Shown here: positions 1 to 8,803 of the stretch, in pieces
How positions within the stretch are numbered: the stretch's first letter is position 1
Layout: every line of letters starts with the position of its first letter
Origin: Candidatus Cloacimonetes bacterium HGW-Cloacimonetes-2
Lineage (GTDB): Bacteria; Cloacimonadota; Cloacimonadia; Cloacimonadales; Cloacimonadaceae
Reading direction: 5' to 3'
Assembly: GCA_002842035.1 (NCBI GenBank)
Contig: PHBP01000004.1
Coordinates: forward strand, 62,001-126,000
Length of the DNA stretch: 64,000 nt
Made by a program: the position numbers and the translations under genes
The notes under the pieces: model-generated
The model's database searches: none
Seen by the model: only the letters and a program-made list of their open reading frames with translations
What the model was told of the DNA's origin: nothing

Positions 1-210
1 GTCGATATCGGTGATATTCTGGACGTAGGTAACGTCGTAGCCGAGGTGTTCAAAATAGCGGCGTACCACATCAAAGAAGATGAAGGCGCGGGCATTGCCG
101 ATATGGAAGTAATTGTAAACAGTCGGGCCGCAGGCATAGAGCTTTAGCTTGCCGGCCTCGAGAGGGATGAATTCCTCTTTCTTGCGCGTCATTGTGTTGT
201 AAATCTGCAT
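1..210 (-). CDS. cysS: Cysteinyl-tRNA synthetase, N-terminal part (runs off the window)
   Basis: Cytoplasmic class I synthetase that charges tRNA-Cys. Only the first 70 codons are inside; the rest lies before base 1. The visible part has the class I signature HIGN (residues 36-39) in the context [13 protein letters not shown], the zinc-ligand Cys27 in YACGPT, and the QNITDID stretch, all diagnostic of CysS. The ATG at 208-210 has an AGGA about 8 bases upstream. It starts 15 bases after the stop of the C25 peptidase gene, so it is probably the distal cistron of that minus-strand run. Identification is secure; completeness cannot be judged. Confidence 0.95.
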   Translation of the reverse strand, partial: MQIYNTMTRKKEEFIPLEAGKLKLYACGPTVYNYFHIGNARAFIFFDVVRRYFEHLGYDVTYVQNITDID

Positions 211-225
211 TCTTTTATCCTAAGA

Positions 226-3200
226 TTAGTTATAGACGACCACTCGCTCGGTTTTCTCTATGCTGGTGCCGGATGAATTACGAGCTCGAATCTTTACGAA
301 ATAAGTGTTATTTGCGATGCGGGAGCCTTGATTGTCTCTGCCGTCCCAGGGAATCGCATTGAAGCCCTGGCGTCCGCTGGTCTCGATCTGGCGGATCTTT
401 CTGCCACGGATCGTGTAGATCGAGATAGTGAGATCGGCATCATCGGAAAGAATAAAGGTAAAGGAAGTCTCACGCTGCATCGGATTGGGGTAGATCAGGA
501 AGCGATCCAAAAAGAAATTGCCCAGGGTCTTTACGATGAAAGTGGTGGATGCCACAGCAGGGAGATTGAAGCTGTCAAAAGCGATCAACTGAACTGTGTG
601 GGAGCCTTCACTTAGCTTGGGTAGCTGGTAATAGAGCATCCCTTGGGTGTAGGAATCCAGATCGTAGCTAAAGTGACCGGTCACGGCAATCGGCTGGAGC
701 GAGCCATCAATCACCAAAAGGATGTCACGACCGGCATTTCCGGCGATATTGATACCGTTTTCATCAGAAATTCTGGCGATCAGCATCGGGGTCTCACCCA
801 CTGTATCGCCTGCTCTGAAATCGAGACTGGAGAGATATAGCTCGATCTGAGGGGCACTGGTGTTTGGCACGGCTACGGCTTGATCACTGAGCTTCATCGG
901 GGCAAAGTAGCTGGTGTAATCGGTCTTGGTCTGGCTATCCCAGATGTATGCAACGATCGAGGCTGTATCGCCATTGCGGATGTCATCGGGAACAATGAAT
1001 CCACCTTGGAAGGCGTTATCGGCGACAGAGACGGTGCCTCGGAAGATCTGCCCGCCCTTTTCGCTAACATTGAGATTATCCAGCCTGTACTTATTGTCTG
1101 TGTCATAAGCGATAAGCTCTGCAGTGCCGGATAGAGGAGTGCTCGAATTAAACTGCCCGGTGAAGGTTGCTTGCTCTCTGGAGAACAGGGTATTTGTGGC
1201 ATCTGCGAAATTGGGGCTGATGCTGAGAATGGACTTGGGCGGGATTGCACGTAGGTGCGGATCGCCAAAGAGCACGTAAACAGCCTCGTTGTAGTTATCC
1301 CCGGTATAAGCGAGCTTGGTGCTCATTATGGCGTTGCCGAGAGGAAGGCGTTGATTGATCATACGGTTCAGATAGATATATAGCATATCAGCATTCTGAT
1401 CCGGGAAGGAGATCCTGCTGGCAGACCAGGATGCTATCGCACCACGGTTTTGCTGGAAGACCAGCTTTTGCCCCAGGCTGTCAAAACCCCAATAATCAAA
1501 GTGTGAAACCTTGCAGCTCATAGCGAGAAAGACAGGAAGCTTGTCGCTGTTTGAGAGCCTTCCCAAGTCAGTAGCACCGTTGAAGTAATCCTCGGTACCG
1601 ATGTTATCATAGCTGCCATGCCCTACGTAGAGCCAGAGCAGCTTGCCATCGTTAACGGATTGGACCATCCGGTCACGTGCTCCGGGTTTGTTTTGGAACT
1701 CGTCGTAAGGGTAGTTCCAGGCGAAGACTTTATCAGTGAAAATGCTGGGATTGAGCACTCCTGCAGCGGTCTGCACCTGCTCTGTGTGAACATCTTCATA
1801 GGGGGTATTGGGACCGTTGTAGAGATCATCAGCCAGCATAACGACACTATTACGCCACATCCCGGGAGTGGGATTGACGGTGTAATTGCGGAAGTTCTCA
1901 ATCATTGTGTTGAGCTCAGTAGTGGTCTTGACAGGATATCTGCCGATGGCAAGCTCCGGGAAGCTATCGTTGGTAAGCATCCCGTACCAATCATCCGACT
2001 GCGTGTCTCCGCGTTGATAGACGATCACCTTGTTCCGAGGGGCTGATTGACCGGATGTATTGACCCAATCAATGGTTCCCAGACCGATCAGGGTAAGAGA
2101 TGAAAGTCTGTTGCTACCTGTACCGCTGAAGTTATGATAGACATAACGCAGGTATTGCCTTAAAGCCACCGGATCAGGATGTCCACCATTGAACTGGTCA
2201 AAGATAGTCTGCTGGTCGATCACTCGAGTTGTCAAGCCGTAGTGATCTCTATAGATACCGGCAATGGTCTCTGCCTGGCTGAGGTATTCCTGAGGTGCAA
2301 TAATTATATTATCCAGAGGGCTGGGATTGGCTGTGAGATCAGTGGGCTCGATGAAGCTGAGATTCAAGGGGCTGTAATACTCTGATGGTCTCACTATCAG
2401 GATGCGTGAGCCTGCAATACCCTGGGTTACCAGATAGCTGTTTGCAGATTGCAGAGGGACTTGACTAACGTCCCACTGCGAATTGACCATATAGGCCTCA
2501 ATACCGGTAGTATTGCCGGTAACGTCATATCTGACCCGCCTAAGAGCATCCGTGGTATAGACAGTGAGCTGTCCATCTGCCTTGTTGATAGTCCTGCCAT
2601 ACTGAAGCTCCAGATAGTCCAGGTAGTAGTTTAGAGTCCTATCCCGGATCATCCTGATGGTGATGTTATTCGTACCATTCACCAAGCCTGTTACTTCCCT
2701 ATTGAACGTGTATAGCGAGATATTGGGCCAACTGAAGGTATATCCATCTATACTTCCCGGGTTGGCAACTGCATTGCCATTGATATAGACCTTCATATAG
2801 TGGTTTACGTAGGAACTTACGATCTCCTGAATGATCTCAAAACGCAGGCGCTGGGTCTTAGACTGGTCCACATCAGCCAGGTTTATCTCAAAGCTATAGT
2901 CTGCATTTGTAGAGCCAAAGAGCCTGGCTGTGTACCAGTCAAAACCGTGCAGGTTGCGACGGTATCTTTCTTCATCCTTGCGTGCTGTTTCAGTGAAGCT
3001 CAAAGTCTCCTGATCCCAGCTTTCGTGCAAAGTACTTGTGGCTATCCTGAGGGGATTGCCTTCGAAGCTCCCGCCAAAGGTAAGCCAATAGACAGTGGTC
3101 TTGGAGTAAGGATTGTAGTAATGATAGTCACCCACTACAGCATTCTTGTCGTGTCCATCTCTGCTGGCACCATAGAAAAGGATATAATCCTGGCTGCCAA

Positions 3201-4071
3201 AGGCACCATCCTCCTCGCCTACCACCTTGATCGGGACTTCTCTAAAGACCGCTCCATTCTGCACGGCACTCGTACCAAGCACCGTACCACCGGTAGTGAA
3301 GAGTCTGAAGCTTCGGGGATCTACATCCGCCAAAGGAAAGGAGCTTAACTGGCTGCGGTTGATGCGGTAGATTCCATTTTGGTCGGTCTCAAGCTTGATC
3401 CACCAATCAGAACGGCTAAAATCAGCATAGTTTATCGTAGGTCTAAAGCTTGTATTCCAGTATCTTGCCTGCTCTGGATTGACCACTTCATTCATCAGAA
3501 TATCAGCAAGTTTATCTGTAACTGGAGTAGCTCTTGATCCGGTATCTCCCAGGATTGCGACCTGTATCCTGGCTCGTTGCAAGACCTCCAGCCCCCTCTG
3601 ACCATCGTATTTGAAAGCATTGATCCTGACAGGTATAAAGTAATAACCACGGAAGCTTGCAATGGGTAGTGGCTCTGCAATGGGTCTCTCCACGGGTCTG
3701 TACTGAGCCTGATCCACCTGATAATCCGCGATCCAGATGCCATCCTGCTCAATCATATTGGGGCCGGGCTGCAGGAGAGCACTTAGTTGCACCGCTTCAA
3801 ACCTGCTATCCAGCAGATCTACCCTGATCTCCCCACCATAAGGCACAGCAACTTTGAACTCCAGATAGGGAAGCCTTGGCGCTCCTATGACCGGCTCGCT
3901 GGACATCCCCGGAGCCAGGATACTTACGTATTCTCCGGCTTGGGATATCGACCAGTTATCGTTCTCAAAGCTCAGTTCTAATCTATCTCCGCTATTACCG
4001 GTCACTGCCAGCTCTGCCACAGCCAGGGTAGCAATCACCAAGAGCCCGAATATCAAGACCAGCTTCTTCAT
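226..4071 (-). CDS. Secreted C25 (gingipain/PorU-like) peptidase with FlgD-like C-terminal sorting domain
   Basis: 1281-residue exported cysteine peptidase-like protein, expected at the cell surface. Residues 1-19 are a signal peptide (KK, then a hydrophobic run ending AVAE). A stretch near 223-237 (WWIKL..DQNGIYRI) is typical of PorU and gingipain relatives. The C25 core spans about 585-940: DDWYGML..PELAIGRYP near 693-713, the catalytic pair His818 (YVGHG) and Cys853 (AMSCKVSHFD), and the closing LFGDPHLR. About 1190-1281 is a FlgD-like/type IX sorting fold (YPNPM..., WDGRDNQG, TYFVKI). Family knowledge: C25 enzymes are either secreted proteases or PorU, the type IX sortase. PorU usually lacks a sorting domain, so cargo protease is somewhat more likely, but I cannot decide. 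Its ATG overlaps the stop of the small membrane gene upstream (ATGA), implying coupled translation. Confidence 0.85.
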   Translation of the reverse strand: MKKLVLIFGLLVIATLAVAELAVTGNSGDRLELSFENDNWSISQAGEYVSILAPGMSSEPVIGAPRLPYLEFKVAVPYGGEIRVDLLDSRFEAVQLSALLQPGPNMIEQDGIWIADYQVDQAQYRPVERPIAEPLPIASFRGYYFIPVRINAFKYDGQRGLEVLQRARIQVAILGDTGSRATPVTDKLADILMNEVVNPEQARYWNTSFRPTINYADFSRSDWWIKLETDQNGIYRINRSQLSSFPLADVDPRSFRLFTTGGTVLGTSAVQNGAVFREVPIKVVGEEDGAFGSQDYILFYGASRDGHDKNAVVGDYHYYNPYSKTTVYWLTFGGSFEGNPLRIATSTLHESWDQETLSFTETARKDEERYRRNLHGFDWYTARLFGSTNADYSFEINLADVDQSKTQRLRFEIIQEIVSSYVNHYMKVYINGNAVANPGSIDGYTFSWPNISLYTFNREVTGLVNGTNNITIRMIRDRTLNYYLDYLELQYGRTINKADGQLTVYTTDALRRVRYDVTGNTTGIEAYMVNSQWDVSQVPLQSANSYLVTQGIAGSRILIVRPSEYYSPLNLSFIEPTDLTANPSPLDNIIIAPQEYLSQAETIAGIYRDHYGLTTRVIDQQTIFDQFNGGHPDPVALRQYLRYVYHNFSGTGSNRLSSLTLIGLGTIDWVNTSGQSAPRNKVIVYQRGDTQSDDWYGMLTNDSFPELAIGRYPVKTTTELNTMIENFRNYTVNPTPGMWRNSVVMLADDLYNGPNTPYEDVHTEQVQTAAGVLNPSIFTDKVFAWNYPYDEFQNKPGARDRMVQSVNDGKLLWLYVGHGSYDNIGTEDYFNGATDLGRLSNSDKLPVFLAMSCKVSHFDYWGFDSLGQKLVFQQNRGAIASWSASRISFPDQNADMLYIYLNRMINQRLPLGNAIMSTKLAYTGDNYNEAVYVLFGDPHLRAIPPKSILSISPNFADATNTLFSREQATFTGQFNSSTPLSGTAELIAYDTDNKYRLDNLNVSEKGGQIFRGTVSVADNAFQGGFIVPDDIRNGDTASIVAYIWDSQTKTDYTSYFAPMKLSDQAVAVPNTSAPQIELYLSSLDFRAGDTVGETPMLIARISDENGINIAGNAGRDILLVIDGSLQPIAVTGHFSYDLDSYTQGMLYYQLPKLSEGSHTVQLIAFDSFNLPAVASTTFIVKTLGNFFLDRFLIYPNPMQRETSFTFILSDDADLTISIYTIRGRKIRQIETSGRQGFNAIPWDGRDNQGSRIANNTYFVKIRARNSSGTSIEKTERVVVYN

Positions 4072-4283
4072 TTTTCCGGCTTTGTTTTAAAGACCCTCTC
4101 CATTCCGTATATCAAGAGATAAAACATTGTCATAAAGACAAATATCCCCAGCATCCCCTTGCCCAGTATTGATACTGAGCTCAGGAAGTTATCCCGGATG
4201 GTCGGGCTTGCGACCGTCTCTGCGGTAGCATTTATCGTATCAGCCCCAAGGGCTGTCGTAACCTGTAATAGCGGTGCGAACAT
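4068..4283 (-). CDS. Small single-pass membrane protein (OadG-like in shape)
   Basis: 71 residues. One hydrophobic segment at about 42-61 (GKGMLGIFVFMTMFYLLIYG) is followed by a basic tail (ERVFKTKPEK), suggesting a single membrane span with the C-terminus inside. The size and a glycine-containing helix resemble the gamma subunits of sodium-pumping decarboxylases (OadG), but no alpha or beta subunit is nearby, so that is only a resemblance. A good GAGGTGA ribosome-binding site precedes the ATG. The stop overlaps the start of the C25 peptidase gene by 4 bases, which argues that this short ORF is real and co-translated with it. Function unknown. Confidence 0.6.
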   Translation of the reverse strand: MFAPLLQVTTALGADTINATAETVASPTIRDNFLSSVSILGKGMLGIFVFMTMFYLLIYGMERVFKTKPEK

Positions 4284-4298
4284 TCTTCACCTCGTTCC

Positions 4299-4763
4299 TT
4301 AATAATGATAGGAGCGGTTGTTCTTGATCATCATAGCTCTATAGATCTGCTCGACCAGTATCAATCGCGCCATCCTGTGCGTGAAAGTAAGCCGGGAGAG
4401 GCTAAATACCTGATTCGCTCTCTCCTTCAGGATAGCAGCAGTTCCATAAACACCACCGATGACAAAGACCACTCGCTTGTTCTCTGATATATTAGTCAGA
4501 AATCCGCTGAATTCAAGTGAAGATTTCATCTCCCCCGTTTCATCCAGCAGGACCAGATAATCGTTTGATTCAATTTTACTTAGGCAGCTTTGCGCCTCTT
4601 TTTGCTTGACCTGTTCTATGCCGGAATTAGTCTTTAGACTCTCGTCGGCAAGCTCCACAATCTCCAGCTTGCAAAAGGCTTGCAAGCGTTTTTGATATTC
4701 CGATACCGCCTCGATCAGCCATTTGTCTTTGGATTTGCCAAATTGGATCAGGCGAAGATTCAT
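4299..4763 (-). CDS. rlmH: 23S rRNA pseudouridine-1915 N3-methyltransferase
   Basis: SPOUT-class methyltransferase that modifies pseudouridine 1915 in helix 69 of 23S rRNA, using SAM. The protein (154 residues, the normal family length) begins MNLRLIQFGKSKDKWL and shows the family pattern: DYLVLLDETGEMKSS, then VVFVIGGVYG for the knotted SAM site, and the C-terminal LTFTHRMARLILVEQIYRA. It ends SYHY, close to the usual YHH/YHK tail. The ATG at 4761-4763 overlaps the TGA of the upstream ptb gene (TGATG), so I prefer it to a TTG one codon earlier. It is in an apparent operon with ptb. Confidence 0.95.
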   Translation of the reverse strand: MNLRLIQFGKSKDKWLIEAVSEYQKRLQAFCKLEIVELADESLKTNSGIEQVKQKEAQSCLSKIESNDYLVLLDETGEMKSSLEFSGFLTNISENKRVVFVIGGVYGTAAILKERANQVFSLSRLTFTHRMARLILVEQIYRAMMIKNNRSYHY

Positions 4764-5668
4764 CAATTATCGGGCATACAAGCCAAACCCATCGCCATAC
4801 AGAGCATCTTGGTCTCGCCATCGTCTGCCCGTGAAGGGATCAGGATCGGAACCTTGGTTCCCATCACGACGTGCGCCACCCGATACTTGCAATAATAGGT
4901 AAGCAGCTTGCCAAAGATATTACCGGCCTCGATATTGGGCACGATCAGGATATCTGCCTGCCCACCCACGGGTGAGCTGATATTCTTGATCTTGGCGGCA
5001 GCCATATCCACCGCATTATCAAAAGCCAAAGGACCTTCCACGATACAGCCGGCAATCTGCCCGCGTTCGTTCATTTTTGCCATAATGGCAGCATCGACTG
5101 TTGATTGCAGCTTGGGATTGACAGCTTCGATCGCTGAGAGGATCGCTACTTTTGGAATGGGATTACCCAACGAATGAGCCACCTGGACCGAATTTCGCAC
5201 AATGGCAACCTTCTCAGAAAGTTCAGGAGCCAGATTAATCCCGCCATCGCTCATCAACCTCAGTCCATCCGGATGTTCATAAGCCAATACGTCAGAGATC
5301 ACTTCGCTGATTCTAAGTCCCTTTTCCTTGTCCAGAACTGCCTTGAGCAAGACAGCTGTATCGGTCTTGCCTTTGAGGATCAGATCACCGCGTTTCTCGT
5401 GAACCAGCTCGACCGCTTTCTTGGCAGCCATTACCAGATCCTTGCCTGTATCGACGATCTCAAAGGCATCCTTGTATTCAGGAGCCATTTTTTCAAGAAG
5501 TTCCAGTATGGCAGGTCGATCTCCCACCAATATCGATTCGGCAAGTCCTTCCTGTTTTGCCAGGATAGCTGCATCGAGCACAGATTCTGTCTGCGCTGCA
5601 GCGATGATTGCCGTGCCTCTTTTGCGGGCTTTGACTTTTTCTAACATCTCGGAAAAATCTTTGTACAT
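4763..5668 (-). CDS. ptb: Phosphate butyryltransferase family (acyl-CoA to acyl-phosphate)
   Basis: 301-residue phosphotransacylase of the PTA/PTB family. It swaps CoA for phosphate on butyryl- or branched acyl-CoA, giving acyl-phosphate for ATP synthesis by a kinase that is not in this window. Family features are AQTESVLDAAILAKQEGLAE near the N-terminus, SDGGINLAPELSEK, and the C-terminal glycine-rich part with GQADILIVPNIEAGN and HVVMGTKVPILIPSRADD. The ATG at 5666-5668 is preceded by GGAG with good spacing, so the TTG one codon earlier is unlikely. With pta at 59988 the genome has two phosphotransacylases, fitting fermentation of amino acids to acetate and longer acids. Exact acyl preference cannot be read from sequence. 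Confidence 0.88.
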   Translation of the reverse strand: MYKDFSEMLEKVKARKRGTAIIAAAQTESVLDAAILAKQEGLAESILVGDRPAILELLEKMAPEYKDAFEIVDTGKDLVMAAKKAVELVHEKRGDLILKGKTDTAVLLKAVLDKEKGLRISEVISDVLAYEHPDGLRLMSDGGINLAPELSEKVAIVRNSVQVAHSLGNPIPKVAILSAIEAVNPKLQSTVDAAIMAKMNERGQIAGCIVEGPLAFDNAVDMAAAKIKNISSPVGGQADILIVPNIEAGNIFGKLLTYYCKYRVAHVVMGTKVPILIPSRADDGETKMLCMAMGLACMPDN

Positions 5669-5689
5669 CAATACTCCTTCATATGAAGC

Positions 5690-6571
5690 TCAAACGCCGT
5701 AATTATCTATAAATTGATCCACCAAATCAGCATCTTCAGGCTGCAGCTCGTTCATAATCTTCTTCAGCGCTTCCTTCTGAATCTGGCGAACTCGTTCTCT
5801 GGAAAGCCCCATCACTTCCGCGATCTGGGCAAAGTTCTTGCTCTCCTGTTCCTCATTCAGTCCATAATAAGTCCGGATGATATCCGCTTCACGGTTGTCC
5901 AGCTTGTCAATTGCCTGAGTGAGCTTTTCGTGAATCCTTTCTCTATAATAGATCTTCTGCGGATCCACCAGGTCTTTATCCTCAAAAAGATCTTTGGTCG
6001 TGTATTCCTGATAATCCCCGGATTGCAGGATATCATCAAATGAGGTCGTCTCGATCCGATGCCCGCGCAGTTGATCGATCGACTTTTCAGTAATATTCAT
6101 CTTGTCCGAGAGCTCTTCGATCGAAGCATTCTCTCCGGTTTCGCTGAAATGCCTATCCTCGGCAGCCCGCAAACGGTGCACAGAGCTTGATTTGCCCATT
6201 GGCACACGGATCAACGAGCTCTTTTCCGAAACCGCCAGCATTATCCGCTGTTTTATCCACCAGATAGCATAGGAAATCAGCTTGATATCCTTGTCCGGAT
6301 CGAATTTCTCAATTGCCTTGATCAATCCGATATTACCTTCACTGATCAGTTCCGAAAGAGATAAACCTCTATTCTGAAAGCGGGAAGCTATCTTCACTAC
6401 AAATTTCAGATTCGCCTGAGTAAGCCGATTGATAGCGTCCTGATCTCCATCCCGGGCCTTTCTTGCCAAGACTTGCTCTTCCTCGCGGGTAAGAGTCTTA
6501 AATTTGGATATTTCTTTCAGATAGTGCTGTAGTGCTCTATCCGCGAATACGCTTTCCCTGGACCTATTCAT
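5690..6571 (-). CDS. rpoD: RNA polymerase sigma-70 factor, primary (RpoD/SigA) type, short form
   Basis: 293 residues, directing core RNA polymerase to -35/-10 promoters. Region 1.2 begins almost at the N-terminus (LQHYLKEISKFKTLTREEE). Region 2 follows with NLKFVVKIASRFQNRGLSLSEL and the -10-binding stretch KLISYAIWWIKQRIM. Region 3 lies about 130-200, and region 4 ends with the helix-turn-helix FAQIAEVMGLSRERVRQIQ. It lacks region 1.1, as do short primary sigma factors in Bacteroidetes, Chlorobi and relatives. Whether it is the only primary sigma or a group 2 factor cannot be decided here. It sits between ptb and the M23 peptidase gene on the same strand with short gaps. Confidence 0.93.
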   Translation of the reverse strand: MNRSRESVFADRALQHYLKEISKFKTLTREEEQVLARKARDGDQDAINRLTQANLKFVVKIASRFQNRGLSLSELISEGNIGLIKAIEKFDPDKDIKLISYAIWWIKQRIMLAVSEKSSLIRVPMGKSSSVHRLRAAEDRHFSETGENASIEELSDKMNITEKSIDQLRGHRIETTSFDDILQSGDYQEYTTKDLFEDKDLVDPQKIYYRERIHEKLTQAIDKLDNREADIIRTYYGLNEEQESKNFAQIAEVMGLSRERVRQIQKEALKKIMNELQPEDADLVDQFIDNYGV

Positions 6572-6595
6572 AGAATCTCTATCCTCAATATGAGC

Positions 6596-7819
6596 TTAAT
6601 CAATTGGTAGCACCCTATTTGGATTGATTGGTTTACCCTTGATACGATATTCAAAGTGCACGTGCGGCCCTGTCGTGGAGCCTGTTGTACCAACCGTTGC
6701 GATCTGCTGTCCTTGCCTTACGACGTCGCCTACACTCACCAGATTACGCTCGTTATGCGCATAAATGGTCATCACAAAATCAGGATGTTCCAATACCACC
6801 ACATTGCCATAGCCACCTTGCGTCCCGGAGTAAACAACTGTTCCATCCAAGACAGCATAGATCGGAGTGCCGGTTCTGGCGGAGATATCGACTCCCTTGT
6901 GTGGACGTCCGTTTCTGATCCCATAACGAGAGGAGACTCTGCCTTCAATCGGCATTATCAGATCGTTGCGCAATTTCCCGCTTTCAGATTCAGTGACCTG
7001 AGGAGTGCGAACCGGTGGACGTCCTGAAGGCGTGCCCACGATATAAAGCCTCTGCCCTACGCTGATTTCATTTGAACTCAGGTTATTACGGCGTTTCAGA
7101 TCGTCAACCGTGATGCCGTTGTTGGTCGCAATACGGTACAAAGTATCACCGCGTTGAACGATATAGACCTGCTGTACTACCACCGTATCACTGGGCGCCG
7201 GGGTTCGGGGCGTGGCAACCGGCTGAACGGTTTCGGCACCGGCTTGCTCGGCTCGGGCTGCAGCGGCGGCTGCCTCTGTATCCACCGGGGCTCCTGCCAA
7301 TTCAGGATCTTTGATAATGATCTTATCTCCGGGCCGGATCGGCATATTGGCATTTTCAAACCCATTGTATTCCAGAAGCTGCTGCAAAGATATGGAGTTA
7401 TTGACCGCAATACGGTATAAACCCTCTCCCTGAACCACTGTGTGGTAGTATTCGGGGGGAAGATTCATATTTCTTTGGAAAGCCGGAGCAGTAGGGGGAC
7501 TAGCTGGTGGATTTGTTGTCGGAGTGGGGCTGGGAGTACTGGGAGTCGGGGAGGGAGCCGGAGTAGGTGTCGTAGGCCTGGGTGCAGGCTGACGCACAGA
7601 TACCTTGAGACGTTGGTTGATGCTCAAATTATCGCTGCTAAGGTTGTTGAGGCGCTTTAGCTCAGTTACGGAGACACCGTATCTGCGGCCAATCGAATAT
7701 AGCGTATCACCTTGTCTTACGCGATGATAGTTATATTCCACAGCCATCAAAAGCAGTGGAGTTGATAAAATAATCAACAGCACCACAGTCTTCAGTAATC
7801 TATCTAATCGTAAAATCAT
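6596..7819 (-). CDS. Cell-wall endopeptidase-like protein: three LysM domains plus M23 (LytM) domain
   Basis: About 407 residues, exported and acting on or regulating cleavage of peptidoglycan (NlpD/MepM type). The order is: signal anchor (MILRLDRLLKTVVLLIIL); LysM 1 (VRQGDTLYSIGRRYGV); a Pro/Thr/Ser-rich linker; LysM 2 (VVQGEGLYRIAVNN); an Ala/Pro linker; LysM 3 (VQRGDTLYRIATNNG); and a C-terminal M23 domain with GRPHKGVDIS and GPHVHFEYR, which supply the HxxxD and HxH zinc ligands. These look intact, so it may be an active enzyme rather than an NlpD-like activator. I start it at the ATG ending at 7819, preceded by AGAG; a second in-frame ATG at 7834 has no ribosome-binding site. The 5' end overlaps acyP by about 20 bases. 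Confidence 0.9.
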   Translation of the reverse strand: MILRLDRLLKTVVLLIILSTPLLLMAVEYNYHRVRQGDTLYSIGRRYGVSVTELKRLNNLSSDNLSINQRLKVSVRQPAPRPTTPTPAPSPTPSTPSPTPTTNPPASPPTAPAFQRNMNLPPEYYHTVVQGEGLYRIAVNNSISLQQLLEYNGFENANMPIRPGDKIIIKDPELAGAPVDTEAAAAAARAEQAGAETVQPVATPRTPAPSDTVVVQQVYIVQRGDTLYRIATNNGITVDDLKRRNNLSSNEISVGQRLYIVGTPSGRPPVRTPQVTESESGKLRNDLIMPIEGRVSSRYGIRNGRPHKGVDISARTGTPIYAVLDGTVVYSGTQGGYGNVVVLEHPDFVMTIYAHNERNLVSVGDVVRQGQQIATVGTTGSTTGPHVHFEYRIKGKPINPNRVLPID

Positions 7820-8069
7820 TGTAACTCTTTGCATGGTCTATTTTTACAGCGTCTATCCTACGGATGTTCGCCCGGCTGAAATCATTCTCCACACTATGGA
7901 TAAAAATCTCATAATCCTCAGCCGCTGCCTGAGCAATAATCAAGACTGTGGAATCAGACTGATTACGGACGTATCCCTTGATATTGTGCCTCTCAGCACA
8001 TCTCAGCACGTGCCAGCGAAAACCGACACCCTGAACCCGGCCGTGAACTGTCAGCTCCCAAGTCTGCAT
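7800..8069 (-). CDS. acyP: Acylphosphatase
   Basis: 89-residue enzyme that hydrolyses acyl-phosphates such as acetyl- or carbamoyl-phosphate. It carries the signature GRVQGVGFRWHV, including the phosphate-binding loop and catalytic Arg, and the matching KGYVRNQSDSTV with the catalytic Asn. The usual family length is about 90. It is the first gene of a minus-strand run that continues into the M23 peptidase gene, which it overlaps. A credible promoter lies at 8097-8125. In a cell making acyl-phosphates through Ptb and Pta it could act as a relief valve; this is only inference. Confidence 0.92.
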   Translation of the reverse strand: MQTWELTVHGRVQGVGFRWHVLRCAERHNIKGYVRNQSDSTVLIIAQAAAEDYEIFIHSVENDFSRANIRRIDAVKIDHAKSYNDFTIR

Positions 8070-8096
8070 ATTTTAAACTCGTTACAGCTTTTTTTC

Positions 8097-8125
8097 TTGA
8101 TAATTGAACTCTGCATATTTGTCAA
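8097..8125 (-). promoter_or_regulatory. Putative sigma-70 promoter for acyP
   Basis: Read on the minus strand: TTGACA at 8125-8120, a 17-base spacer, then TATCAA at 8102-8097. The acyP ATG begins at 8069, giving a leader of about 20 bases. The -35 is perfect; the -10 matches 4 of 6 consensus positions. Confidence 0.5.
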
Positions 8126-8375
8126 GCTTTCCTTTTCTCACCAAAGCTTTTTTTAGGAGGCAAGGGTTTGTAAGGCGGGAGGACGCGCCTACTCAGAGCG
8201 CTGCACCATATCTGGGGTGGCAAAGTCCTGATTTGTCACAGCGATCGGAGATCGCTAGGTGTTTTGATATAAACAAGTGCACCCTGTAAGCTACTACAGA
8301 TCCCGCATTTCCGCCGGCATTTGTTTGAGTTAAAAGGAAGTTCCGGAACATCATAACCGACTATCACTTGTCGCA

Positions 8376-8746
8376 TTGTTTTAACTCATAAATATGCCGG
8401 TTTTAATCACGTGTTACTATGGGTCTTGTAAGGCAGAATTATCAGTCAAAAACAGTAGCACGGTAGTCTTACAACATTTATGTGGGTGCGTCGTCTTGTC
8501 GCACAGCTTTTCTGAGCGACAGGATGTCGCTCCCACACACCACTCCACCACTCCACCACGGCACGTAACACCCAGCGCTTTCTCTGTGGCAAAGAAAACT
8601 CCTATCTCTTTTACTACTTGTTAAAAGCTCCCCTATTGAATCCCAAGGCAAAACCCTTGCACTGCTCTGGAGATCCCCTTGTCGCCACAAGGGAATCACT
8701 AGGGGATCACTAGGGGATCTCCAGTGGATTCAAGCAGGGACGAAGC
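8376..8746 (-). repeat. Composite intergenic repeat, copy R1 (inverted relative to R2-R4)
   Basis: This fills most of the gene-free interval 8070-8803. On the minus strand it starts at the GCTTCGTCCCTGCTTGAA box (8746-8729). It continues with a 54-base foldable core (8722-8669), a purine-rich stretch with CCACAGAGAAAGCGCTGG, GTGGAGTGG repeats, two small hairpins (GAGCGACA..TGTCGCTC and GTGCG..CGCAC), and a degenerate 23-base inverted repeat whose arms lie at 8432-8454 and 8376-8398. The same modules in the same order form R4 at 43951-44450. The short frames inside have no protein-like content. The remaining part, 8070-8375, shows only a 7-base inverted repeat at 8240-8256 and no gene that I can support. 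Confidence 0.8.
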
Positions 8747-8783
8747 ACAAAAAAAGGAAGCGGCTTTCACACCGCTTCCTTTA
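8746..8783 (-). terminator. Rho-independent terminator of ppdK
   Basis: A 10-base stem (8754-8763 with 8772-8781, AAGGAAGCGG and complement) with an 8-base loop. On the minus strand it is followed by a T-run (plus-strand A7 at about 8749-8755). It lies 20 bases beyond the ppdK stop. Confidence 0.85.
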
Positions 8784-8803
8784 TCTATCTGTTTATTAAC
8801 AGT

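Noticed and set aside
8104-8624. Short plus-strand frames in the interval after acyP
   Set aside because: They overlap the composite repeat and have no protein-like pattern or start site.
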